A program made the position numbers and the translations under genes. Under the pieces are notes generated by a model, which was given only the letters and a program-made list of their open reading frames with translations, made no database searches and was not told where the DNA came from. Positions 28,836 through 37,995 of a DNA stretch of 64,000 nucleotides are shown here, one piece after another (positions within the stretch are counted from its first letter, which is position 1; each line of letters begins with the position of its first letter). Origin of the DNA: Plazaster borealis (taxonomy: Eukaryota > Echinodermata > Asteroidea > Forcipulatida > Labidiasteridae); the NCBI GenBank assembly GCA_021014325.1, contig CM037472.1, forward strand, positions 4,216,001-4,280,000, read 5' to 3'.

Positions 28836-29754
28836 AGGTTTAACAGCTGTGCAGGTTCATAAAGAGTGACATTTTAAAGCTACAATGTTTGCCCGAATCT
28901 TATATTTAGTAGTCTACCGTAGTAGTTCATAGTGATTTCATTATAACGAAACTTATGTAATTTAAACAATGCTGATGTTGAATAAATGACGTGGCTTTTC
29001 AAAAACAAGGGTTTGAGATCAGCATGTTTTGTTAATTTGCTTATAAAACTAGATGGGAAAAATTGCAGTTGCGCAAATTAAAAGACCCCATGGCGTTTGT
29101 ATTAGTAGTTTACGTAAGTGTAGCCAAATATCTAACGTAGTTTTGGGCAAAATTGTTATGACAATTTCATTAATTTAACACGTCAATGTAGAACTTCAGT
29201 TAGAGACTTCCCAGCGAAAATGGTCCAAGTGAAATGAGGTCCAAACCTAACGAACAGGCATCACTGCCCACGACCAATATGCCATACAAGGAAAAGCCCA
29301 CAAAGATTGTTGACATCACCATAAAACCATCAAGTTTACAACATCGGCAAGTACTTAGACGAGCATCCTGCAGATAATCATTGGGGAGGGAATTGGGTTA
29401 GATCTTCTCTTACCATTCGATATCCCCAAGATCTCGCCCCAGCTTCGTAGAACTCCACATCGTCAGAAACCCAATACCACACACTCCACAGAAACCTTCA
29501 TCTTCGCTGGTCATTCAGAGTTGTGAAAAGATCTGAAAGACAAGACAAAGCTGTTTTAAGACCAAAGTTCGAGTAGCTAAAAGACACCATGGTAAAATCT
29601 ATGTTATTATATTTTTGTATTCTATGTCCATGTATTTTTCTTTTTGTAATGTTGTTCCAGTGAAGAAAGGTAATAGAATAAATAAAATAAATGAAAGCAT
29701 TTTATTTAAAAAATAACAATAATTGGCTATTAACTAATAAGTCAGCTGCAGCTA
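28836..29754. other. Unassigned interval
   Basis: No convincing exon or complete element. The only structure I see is a block at about 29,420-29,560 whose end (ATCTGAAAGACAAG beside CTGGTCATTC) resembles the candidate exon at 30,016-30,192, and an A/T-rich stretch with AATAAA-like strings at about 29,670-29,715. Confidence 0.5.
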
Positions 29755-29976
29755 AGGTGCTTTGAGCACGTTTTGTAGTGACAATCTGGGGCTTGAGGAT
29801 TGAGTATTCCAATTGCGGATTATTCTTCCTGCGGGGACATAACGGCTCCATATTTTCGGCAATATCTCAAAAGCGCTACCACCTTTTGAAATGAACTTTT
29901 CACAGGTTAGTTTTACTACAACTATATAGGATTGAAACAAACAGTGGGTTCCAATTACCAAACGTATACAATCCCT
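29755..29976. mobile_element. TTAA-flanked MITE, internally deleted copy
   Basis: The right end reads CCAATTACCAAACGTATAC and then CCCT before TTAA (29,977-29,980). The middle (GGGGACATAACGGCTCC, ACTATATAGGATTGAAAC) matches the MITE at 45,256-45,628 closely. The left end is degraded. It belongs to the same TTAA-inserting group as the other ACCAAACGT-ended elements here. Confidence 0.75.
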
Positions 29977-30015
29977 TTAATGCAACGGAATTCGAAAATG
30001 TATAAAGTTCTTTAC

Positions 30016-30192
30016 CTTTCGGGTTCTTTGACATTACGGCAACACGCATTCTGTTGTCTCTAGGTTGAACACACGGCGGCAGTAGCCATCCTGGCTGGGG
30101 TTGGGGTGTACCACCTCTCCTCCCGCGGGGCTGGGTGTTGCGATCCATGGGAACCTTTAACTTCGATGGTCAGCCGGACTCGGTTAAAAGAT
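30016..30192 (-). CDS. Candidate orphan exon, unknown product
   Basis: On the minus strand this block is bounded by a good acceptor (TATTTCAG at 30,193) and a plausible donor (GAAAG/GTAAAG at 30,015). An ATG at 30,148 opens a frame of 44 codons beginning MDRNTQPRGRRGGTPQ and ending RVAVMSKNPKG at the donor. It is basic, Gly/Pro-rich and more GC-rich than its surroundings. I recognise no domain and no downstream exon. It lies between two TTAA MITEs, and a diverged relative of its 5' part sits at about 29,420-29,560, so it could be a captured or duplicated exon, or chance. Confidence 0.25.
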
Positions 30193-30230
30193 CTGAAATA
30201 CAAGCATACAAACCCCTTTTTAAGACTTAA

Positions 30231-30611
30231 AAGCACTGGACACGTTTGATAGTTGTCAAAGACCAGTATTCTCACTTGGTGTATCCCAACATATGCATAA
30301 AATAACAAACCTGTAAAAGATTGGGCTCAAATTGGTCATCGAAGTTGCAAGAAAATAATGGCGAAAAAATACCCTTGTTGCACAAATGTGTGTGCTTTCA
30401 GATGACTGAGAGGCTTCAGGCCTGAAGTCTTTCTCATATTCAAATATTTTAGTGAGAAATTACCTCTTTCTCAAAAACTATAACGTAACTTCAGAGGGAG
30501 TCGTTTCTCACAATGTTTTATATTATAAACAGCTCTCCGTTGCTCGTTACCAAGTAAGTTTTTATGCTAATATATAATATACTGAGTAATTACCAAACGT
30601 GTCCAGTGCCT
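30231..30611 (+). mobile_element. TTAA-flanked MITE, near full length
   Basis: It starts after TTAA (30,227-30,230) with AAGCACTGGACACGTTTG and ends CCAAACGTGTCCAGTGCCT, giving terminal inverted repeats of about 20 bp. The interior holds GTGTATCCCAACATATGC, CACCCTTGTTGCACAAAT-like sequence and a central GCTTCAGGCCTGAAGTC palindrome. Other copies are at 40.8, 53.9, 54.5 and 58.1 kb. No coding capacity. The TTAA target points to the piggyBac or Kolobok superfamilies. Confidence 0.9.
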
Positions 30612-31260
30612 TCAAGTTTCTATGTCAAATGCAACAAAGTCTGACTTAAGTTAACCTCACTGGTGTTATTATTTTAAGCGTGAAATTCAAGGCGACTTTA
30701 ATACGTAAAGTTATAAAAATGATGGTATAACTTGAGTGTTTTCGAAAGAAAACTCAAGAGGTTATTTTCATCACGCGGCCAGAACTCTAGTCTTGCTGCA
30801 AAACGTTTCTATTCTGTAGTGCACAATCCACCCTTATCACGAATTGCAGTCGGCTGAGGGTGTGTGAGTTTGCGTATTGTTTTAGTAGTAGACGAACACT
30901 TACAGATCCATTTGTCCAGTCCGCTGTAACCATGTACAACTAAAGTACTTCCTAAACAAGCTGTCGCACAAAACAGAGCATTGCATTTAATAGGTAAAAT
31001 AATCGCGCAACCGTCTTATTTGCATAACAAAGAGATTTCCATATAGTCTGGCAAAGCCTTGGTGCAAAGCATGCAAGGAATTTCGAGGTACCCGGAAACT
31101 CCCGGGAGACAAAAACAACGCAGTATGCTGTTTTGTTGGAATTGTTTTTGTTTTTGAGGGGGAGGTGTTCTAAATTAGTGAGGACGTGGTGCGTGCATTT
31201 TGCTGAGCCAAGTACATTTTTAGCTACAACAAATTATTAAGTAATAAACCGCAAATGCCT
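30612..31260. other. Unassigned interval
   Basis: No gene or complete element recognised. The sequence is AT-rich and non-repetitive within this window, apart from an interrupted T run near 31,135-31,160. Confidence 0.5.
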
Positions 31261-32395
31261 TTAATGATGGCAAGACATTTCCTGCCGAATTTTGTGCCAT
31301 CATCAGACCAGAAATGACCAGCAAGTGGGGATACTCAAAATGCTCCTCAAAGAGACAAATACAAAGTAAGAACGGTCAAATCACCCTCAGCATAATATAC
31401 TGGATTTTGACAGGTTGTATACCATTAAGAAAGCCAATATCAAGGGCTTTCATCTCGTTTTAGTTTCGTTTCTGTGACGATTTTGTAGCCGAGGCGAGAG
31501 GCCAGGAAGTAGGGTCACTATACCACCACAAAATTGACCACCCGCGGCTACGTATTAATAACACAAGCAAGAAATTTCCGGCCTATAATAGTGGTTTGAA
31601 ATACACTTCCTGCGGTATGTTTGACAATAACTCCTGAACTAAGCGTGGTAGAATCACACAATTAAAATCAAAATCTGCCTCTCATATTCCTGCATCCGAA
31701 AATTAAAGTTTTATGGCAACTTTGCGCCATCTTCAGACCGGAAATGACCAACAAGTGGGGATCCTCAGAATGCTCCTCAAAAGCATGTTCAACGGGATTT
31801 TTGTACACAGAGCTGTCAAAGACACAAAATATTACGGTACAAAGTAAGTACGATCAACAGAATAATACTGGATTTTGACAAGTTTCTACCATTGGAAAGC
31901 CCGTCTCAAGGGCTTACTTCTCGTCCAAGTTTCGTCCGAGTCCAAATTAACCACCTGGAGCTACGTATTAACACAAGCAAGATATTTCCTGCCGAAAAAT
32001 GGTTTGAAACAAATTCTGCGATATGTTTGACAGTAACTCCTGGTAGGATTTGAAACTTTGCATGGTGGAGGTATAACTAAGAGAGGTTTGCATTCTCCTG
32101 AAGACGATCAGAGCATACTGATCGAAACGTTGAGTCGTTAACCACCGGTTCTGTTCAGAACCAACTCTACTCACATGGTGTTACCGCAAACCTCTCTTAA
32201 TAACTCCTGGACTAAGCATTCTAGAGAAACAAAATGTATGTCAAAATCTCCCTCTCATTATCACTGGATCTGAAAGTCGAAGAGATATGGCCACTTTGTG
32301 CCATCTTCAGACCGGAAATGACCAGCAAGTGGGGATACTCGGAATGCTCCTCAAAAGTATGTTCAACGGGATTTTTGTACACAGAGCTTTCGTTT
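31261..32395 (+). repeat. Isolated, highly diverged satellite monomers
   Basis: About two and a half degenerate monomers of the 448-bp satellite. They are identified by three copies of the GACCAGCAAGTGGGGATACT-like core (about 31,316, 31,745 and 32,321) and by CCGAAAATTAAAGTTTTATGG. They lie 2.6 kb beyond the array edge, in the same orientation as the post-gap monomers. One is interrupted by a small transposon at 32,044-32,200. Confidence 0.85.
32044..32200 (+). mobile_element. Small insertion with 14-bp inverted repeats and 10-bp target duplication
   Basis: This 157-bp insert lies between two exact copies of TAACTCCTGG (32,034-32,043 and 32,201-32,210) inside an old satellite monomer. It carries TAAGAGAGGTTTGC (32,078) and its complement (32,186-32,199). 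It also has the motif CTGAAGACG, hairpin, CGAAACGTTGAG, which recurs at 44,530. That motif is typical, from memory, of Penelope-like retroelement ends, so this may be a short derivative of such an element. Confidence 0.7.
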
Positions 32396-32659
32396 ATGTG
32401 TAATTGTTGACCCTATATAGCGGAGCTGGAGAACATACGCCATTGTTCGTCTACAGCCGTGGGTTTTTACTGAATCGTCGTGCTTTTCCGACAGACATAA
32501 CATTTCCCCTACCTGATGAGTGCAAACGCACTGAAACTGAAGCGGTAAACGGAGTTGAAAACGAGGTGTGAAAAATAGGTCGAGGAAATACAAGTTTAGA
32601 GTAGCGCTACCAACTATCATTTAAGGAAATGTACGAAGTATTCGCAACTGATGAACTAA

Positions 32660-33580
32660 AGGCAAATGTGCAACATTATTCGCGAGTACCTTGAGTCTGG
32701 CTAGCCTGATATGCTTAACAGAGACATGTTTATCCGTATAATAATGACCCAGATTCTTCGGTTGACCTTGAGGGCAATCAATTTCTGAGGATGGACAGAA
32801 ATCAGAGCTGGGAAAGACTAAAGGTGGAGGGTTGGTGTGTTTGTGAATGAACAGTTCTATAACCCATCGCACAAACGGTGAAACAACAAAATATGCACAA
32901 AAACTTCTTGTCATTTATATGCGGCCATATTATCTGCCAAGAGAGATTCCTCAAATCCAGCTGTTTGTTGTGTACATACCACCTGCAGCAAACACACAGA
33001 TCGCTGCCAACACTATTCATTATCTAGTATCCTCAGCCGAGACCGACTCACCGGAGGCAGCAAAAATAATCCTTGGAGACTTCAATCAGTGTAGGCCTAC
33101 ACTCTCCGACTATTTATCATATTCAAGACGTCGACTGTCCTAGTCCTACACGACAGGAGGCATGCCTGCTGTGTTATGGAAACATCCAGGAGGCCTATCG
33201 AGCTAAATGCACTACCTTGATTGGGAAATTCTGACCACAACATGGCTCACCTCATCCCGTTGTCAGTCTAGCCTATTTCACTCCACTGCAGGAGAGGAAA
33301 GCGTCTTCACCAATTCTCCATTTCACTCTATCCTGCGCTGTATGTTGCCAAGCAATGCCCCTGTATATGTACTTAGTTCATCTCTCCATCTTCTGTTTTG
33401 TCTTCCTCTTTTTCATCCCGTTGTACCAGTCAAAAATGCGGAGAGAACCAGTCAGGAAGATGACGGTCAAGAACTGGTCCACTGATGCTACTGGAACCCT
33501 ACGGGAATGCTTCAGCTGTACAGACTGGAGCGTCTTCATTGATGCTGGCTATACTATAGTATCGGGTTAAATTGGGCACG
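32660..33580 (+). pseudogene. Decayed LINE ORF2 fragment (endonuclease region)
   Basis: Three-frame reading of the plus strand gives pieces of a non-LTR retrotransposon endonuclease/exonuclease/phosphatase domain: LTETCLS, then FVVYIPPAAN, then the signature IILGDFNQC (about 33,085), then CPSPTRQE in another frame, NSDHNMAHLIPL, and finally WSTDATGTLRECFSCTDW. The order and spacing match the EEP domain and the linker that follows it in CR1/L2-type LINEs. Frameshifts and stops break it throughout, and no reverse-transcriptase part follows. A dead, truncated insertion. Confidence 0.82.
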
Positions 33581-35240
33581 GTAATTAAGCAAGCTAATAA
33601 AGTAACTGGTACTGTTGAATCAATGGTTGACAGTCTATATAGATCTCTGATGCTGAAGGAAGTTGAAATGATTCTGTCAGGTGAAACTCACCCTTTGGAT
33701 TAACAATTCAATATAAGTGCAAGGAGTAATTAAACGTCTTTTACAGCTAAGGATTAACACTTTTCAAGTCGTATGCCAACTCATTTGTCCCTTCAGCTGT
33801 CTGGATTTTTCATGAACATTAGGAACGATGATTCTTTCAGGTAATATTACAGAGACCGACATGGGTTCTAGTTTGGAGATTTTTGGATCGTAACAATTGT
33901 GACGAGTGCCGCTACGCAACGAATCAAGTATCCTTAAAGGGACATCAAACTCGTCTTACCTACACAAAGTGCTTATAGTCTGACTTGCAATAACTAAAGC
34001 CCTCAAGTGTTCATTTAAATAGAGCAGTTTTTAAGCTATACTGTGACCAAGGTGAACAAACTCGATACACCAACACGTCCAAGTAAAGCAGTAATATATT
34101 ATATATTGCTGCTTGCAATATAAGAAAAAAAACATTGATTATCTAAACAGTTCTGTATAGAAACTTCAATGGAGGTAAACATTGAGAGCCATTGAAAGCC
34201 ACCTTAACGCGTGTACGAGATGTTCATTACATAGGCCTAAACGAAAATAATCATACTATTTAGTAACATTAAAAGACAACGATGAGCCCAGTAACACAAT
34301 GCCCGTTTCCTTGTTAGACTGTGCGTCATCCTATAAATCCTTCAGAGTCAAAAGACTCCCCAAATTAAACTCGCTTCAAAATCAAACAAACCTATGATAT
34401 TTTGAAGGCAGGATGAAATGTAAATTTGCCGAGAAGGACGTATAATGAATTAGGGGCAGAAACCATAGTAGTTTTACATACATGAGGTCGATATGTACCG
34501 GGTGATGATCCCCTTGGTTTCGCTCAAGGAAAATTCGCATGATGGGTAGTGCTTGACAAGGCAGTACTCGCGTGCCAAAGCAGTGGTCCACGGTGCGGGT
34601 CCTCAACCTGGCGCCCGGTCACACCTTGGATAAACTTCAGGGTATTCAAGCTACGGCGTCCACATTGTGTGTCCCACTAATCCACTAATCCTACTGTGTC
34701 AATTGGTTCCCTACAATACTGGAATTTCCCCCAAAAATAACATGTAGACAAACGGTATACACACACAGTGACACACACAGTGTACCTAAAATAATTGGCC
34801 ATACCTGTAGGCCCCTACCTTACAATCTATCACGCTGCCTATTATTGATGTTGGAATTCAAGATCAAAAGAAAAGTGACGTAACAGAAGTCTGTCCAGAT
34901 CCTACATGTCCCTCGTACCGTAGGAATCATTTGTACAATCTGACTTCTAGTTTCGCAACGTCAACGGTCACAATATGCAGTGTAGTGGTTATTTGATTTG
35001 CCCAAATCTATACACTTATAGTGTCGGGCAAAGACTATGTGGCGCCATTTCAGCAAGCAAATGTTTTGCTATTTATTGAGAGCAATGATCATTTTTTGCA
35101 GTGACATGCATAATTAATAAACGAGTTGCTTACGATTACAAATGTGAGGGCAGATCTGTTACAGACGGCGGCGCTTTTGGGAACAGCGAGGATCCTGAGA
35201 AAGACCCTTGAGATCTACGGCTACGGGACGTAGCCCGACT
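33581..35240. other. Unassigned interval
   Basis: About 1.6 kb with no supported exon. Only short chance frames occur. A CA-rich patch (ACACACACAGTGACACACAC) lies at about 34,758-34,785. No repeat family seen elsewhere in this window matches it. Confidence 0.5.
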
Positions 35241-35264
35241 TGACGAGTTACCGGCATGTTGTGA

Positions 35265-35335
35265 TAAAATAAAATACAAATAATAATACGGGGCATTTAT
35301 ATGGCGCTCTACAAAGAACATAGCGCCTCACCATC
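35265..35335. mobile_element. SINE-like 3' tail
   Basis: An AATAATAATA run is followed by CATTTATATGGCGCTCTAC, the same layout (AAT repeats next to a TTATATAGCGCT-type string) as the 3' ends of the SINEs at 53.1, 56.3 and 57.9 kb, here in reverse. The rest of the element is not recognisable. Confidence 0.45.
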
Positions 35336-36146
35336 AACATCAGAATTAAACAAGCAGAAAAGAAGAGAATACATTAAAACAAACAGATCAAAAGCATGGG
35401 AAATAATGTGAGTTTTAGAGTGGCGTTTGAAGGTGGCAGCACCCGACAGCTTGTTCCATTAGGGGAAACAACAAAGAATGAACTCAGCGTCCCCAGCATT
35501 CCCTTTGGAGCGCGGAACAATCAGCCGGGTGACATCAGAAGGGGAGTGAAGCCCTTGCGATCAATTTGTTTCGTTACCAGAACTTAAGTAAAGTTAAAGA
35601 TCAATTTAAAAAATAAATAAATAAATAAATAGGCAGCAGGTGCAAAATGAGAGCCTCACTCGCTCCTCATGAGAGTCGGTAATGCCGTTCAAAATAATTA
35701 GTGAATATTTTGAAGAGACACTGTTCTTCTTTGAGCGAATAATTAAACTCATTCGTAATTTATTTATTGTTTTAATACCAGACAGACTTATTTTTGCAAA
35801 CCGTCTCCCCCTTCCGGGCCGCCGCGAGCCGTAAAAGACACGTGAAAGGTACATCGAAAACAAATTTTCAGCATGATTGGAAACTCATTAGTTTATTATT
35901 GGAATAAATGTAATAGCGCCCTCCATTGAAATTGTTTAACTTTTTCTCGCTCATGTTTTGTGCACACGTACGTGCGAAGGCCTAGGTAAAACAATAGCCT
36001 AAAATAATGATCTGACGTCACACTTCGAGGCTTGTGAAAACGCCAGATTGCCCGCCTGAGCTGCCAGATGTAATTGTGAATAAAAAAAAACCTGTCGCAT
36101 CCCCAGGATTTCCCGCTCTCCTCGGTTCGAAATGCAGTGTCCACAC

Positions 36147-36447
36147 TGCACTGTCCCATCGACAAACACAACAAAGAAAATTAGGTTGACACTTCTCTTT
36201 GATATTTTACAAATTTATTTTACACTATAGTTACTACATTATTTACATTATTACTAAATTATTTACCCACTGTCCCATAGACACATACACACAACAATTA
36301 TAGGTTGACACTTCTCTTTGATATTTACAAATTTATCTTACACTATAGTAACTACATTATTTACATTATTACTAAATTATTTACCCACTGTCCCATCGAC
36401 ACACACACAACAATATTAGGTTGACAAATCTCTTTGATATTTTTACG
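36147..36447. repeat. Tandem repeat, ~120-bp unit, about 2.5 copies
   Basis: The unit starts CACTGTCCCAT and contains GGTTGACACTTCTCTTTGAT and ACTACATTATTTACATTATT. Starts at about 36,147, 36,269 and 36,389 give a period of about 120 bp. The first two copies are highly similar; the third is partial. Confidence 0.9.
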
Positions 36448-36504
36448 TCCATTCAGGTTCTATTACTTAGTTCGCTTTGCTTGTTGATAGAGTGAGTGCC
36501 ATTT

Positions 36505-36715
36505 TTCTTGTTCTTTTTTTTTTCTTTTTCTTTTTTTTTTTTTCTTTTTTTTTTTTTTCTTTGGTTTTTTTGTGTGTTTTTTTTGTTTTTTTTTTTGTTT
36601 TTTGTTTTTTGTTTGTTTTGTTTTTTTTTGGGGGGGGGGGTCGTTTAAGTTGTTTTTTTTTTTTTTGGGGTGGTTTTTGTTTTGTTTTGTTTTGTTGGTG
36701 GGGGGGGGGGGTTGG
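36505..36715. repeat. T-rich / G-run low-complexity tract
   Basis: Long T runs with scattered C, then T runs mixed with three G runs of up to about 11. The long Phe/Gly/Leu frames here come from this composition and are not genes. Such tracts are prone to length error in assemblies. Confidence 0.95.
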
Positions 36716-37085
36716 GGGGTCGCTCCGTCTTTCTTACTGAGTACGCTACGGTTAATCAGTTCCGTCCACCTTTTACCAAGTGCTCCCGCTGTCTGTCTGG
36801 CGTCCCCCAGCGTCCCCCACCACCACCCCTATAATACAGGCCTGGAACACACGGACGCTGCAGCAGACCATCGAAAGTACAGTCAACTGCTAGCTGCTGG
36901 TGTGTGGGATCATGGAGGAAGGGTAGGATAGAGAAAGGACCCACCTTTCTCTATGGTGTAGGTGACAAACTACGTCACTTCGGAGCAGACCAATCATAAC
37001 ACAGAAATTGAAAGAGTTTATTCACTGAACTCATCCAGTACCTTTCGTTTGATCATTGCGGATAAAGGTAGGGACCCCTGGCAGG

Positions 37086-37212
37086 CAGTAAAACACGCCC
37101 ATTTATGTTAAGTGGCCTCATTGGAAAACAAACTACGCGCGCGGGCCGCGTGTTTTTTTCCCCAGGCAGAGGACAGGTGTGCCCACTTAACATAAATGGG
37201 CGTGTTTTACTG
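37086..37212. repeat. Perfect 30-bp inverted repeat with GC-rich loop
   Basis: The arms at 37,086-37,115 and 37,183-37,212 are exact reverse complements over 30 bp (left arm begins CAGTAAAACACGCCC). The 67-bp spacer contains a CGCGCGCGGGCCGCG core. It may be a short palindromic MITE. It lies about 370 bp upstream of the candidate BHMT first exon. Confidence 0.93.
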
Positions 37213-37375
37213 TTGTGCACGTACCATGCCAAACATGGTCGTATAGGCGCAGGCACGGACTTGCATGTCCACATAAAATTATACTTCGCACATTTATACA
37301 TAACCACATCGGCTTTTATTTGTACTCATTTGTTTTGATCATGATGTGATGACTGCGGGCTTCCTTATCACCATC

Positions 37376-37843
37376 TCACACAGTTTGGTTGTGCCACCAA
37401 GGCATTGGAAGGTCATCAGCACAGTCTTCTGTATCTGTCGAGTACTGCAACAAACTCCTCAGGGGATAAGTTGCAGGTGTTAGTGTTATAAACTGGATCT
37501 GTTGTTGTTCATTGGGAGTTGTTAAGTCGCCAGTTTTAATCGCCAGTCTTTTCCTTCCTCCATGGTCTGTCGTAGACGAAATGGAATCATCGTTGACAAA
37601 AAAGGTAAGGACAAGTGGGTGGGTCCCCACTGCACTAAACCTGTTGGAACCTTTTAAAAGTTTTACCAGGGTTTGGTCACTATGCGGTGTTACAATACAT
37701 CCAGAAACTGAGTGAAGCAATTCATACAAAGTTGTTTGTTGTTTTGGGTGGGGGGCATGTTTGTGATGAAGTTTCTTGAATTGGATATTTACCATCCGTT
37801 TTCTATATGTGGTCATCAGGACTATGTTTAGGCCTTGGGGCAA
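37376..37843 (-). CDS. Hypothetical 155-codon open frame, unrecognised
   Basis: The longest gap-free frame outside the satellite and FAM98, starting MPQGLNIVLM and ending WWHNQTV. I see no domain, signal peptide or membrane segment. It is antisense to the candidate BHMT first exon at 37,581, so both cannot easily be coding. A frame of this length is expected by chance about once or twice in this much sequence. Confidence 0.15.
   Translation of the reverse strand: MPQGLNIVLMTTYRKRMVNIQFKKLHHKHAPHPKQQTTLYELLHSVSGCIVTPHSDQTLVKLLKGSNRFSAVGTHPLVLTFFVNDDSISSTTDHGGRKRLAIKTGDLTTPNEQQQIQFITLTPATYPLRSLLQYSTDTEDCADDLPMPWWHNQTV
37581..37604 (+). CDS. BHMT: Candidate first coding exon of BHMT
   Basis: ATG followed by seven codons (MESSLTKK) runs straight into a strong donor, AAG/GTAAGG, in phase 0. 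The next exon at 42,358 opens in phase 0 with [10 protein letters not shown]. Vertebrate BHMT also begins with a very short Lys-rich exon just before this motif, so the fit in length, phase and composition is good. The 4.75-kb intron would contain MITEs and the duplicated Gag fragment. The motif is too short to be sure without transcripts; another upstream exon could be used. Confidence 0.45.
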
Positions 37844-37932
37844 GTTTAACCACCTCCATGGTTTAACAGAGCAAGGACCGGAACTAGGTCTATAATTTCA
37901 CCATGATTTCACAGAGCTGCTCATGCACAAAA

Positions 37933-37995
37933 AGCACAATAGACACAATCGGCGACTCCAGCTAGCGGTGGTCACGTGACGTATAGTGGGTACAG
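37933..37995 (+). repeat. Dispersed repeat, copy 1
   Basis: CAATAGACACAATCGGCGAC and then GTCACGTGACGTATAGTGGGTA match, in reverse complement, the segment at about 40,735-40,790. The shared core contains the palindrome TCACGTGA. An unnamed repeat present here as an inverted pair 2.8 kb apart. Confidence 0.7.

Noticed and set aside
36477..36931. Phe/Gly-rich and following frames at 36.5-36.9 kb as genes
   Set aside because: They come from the T and G homopolymer tract.
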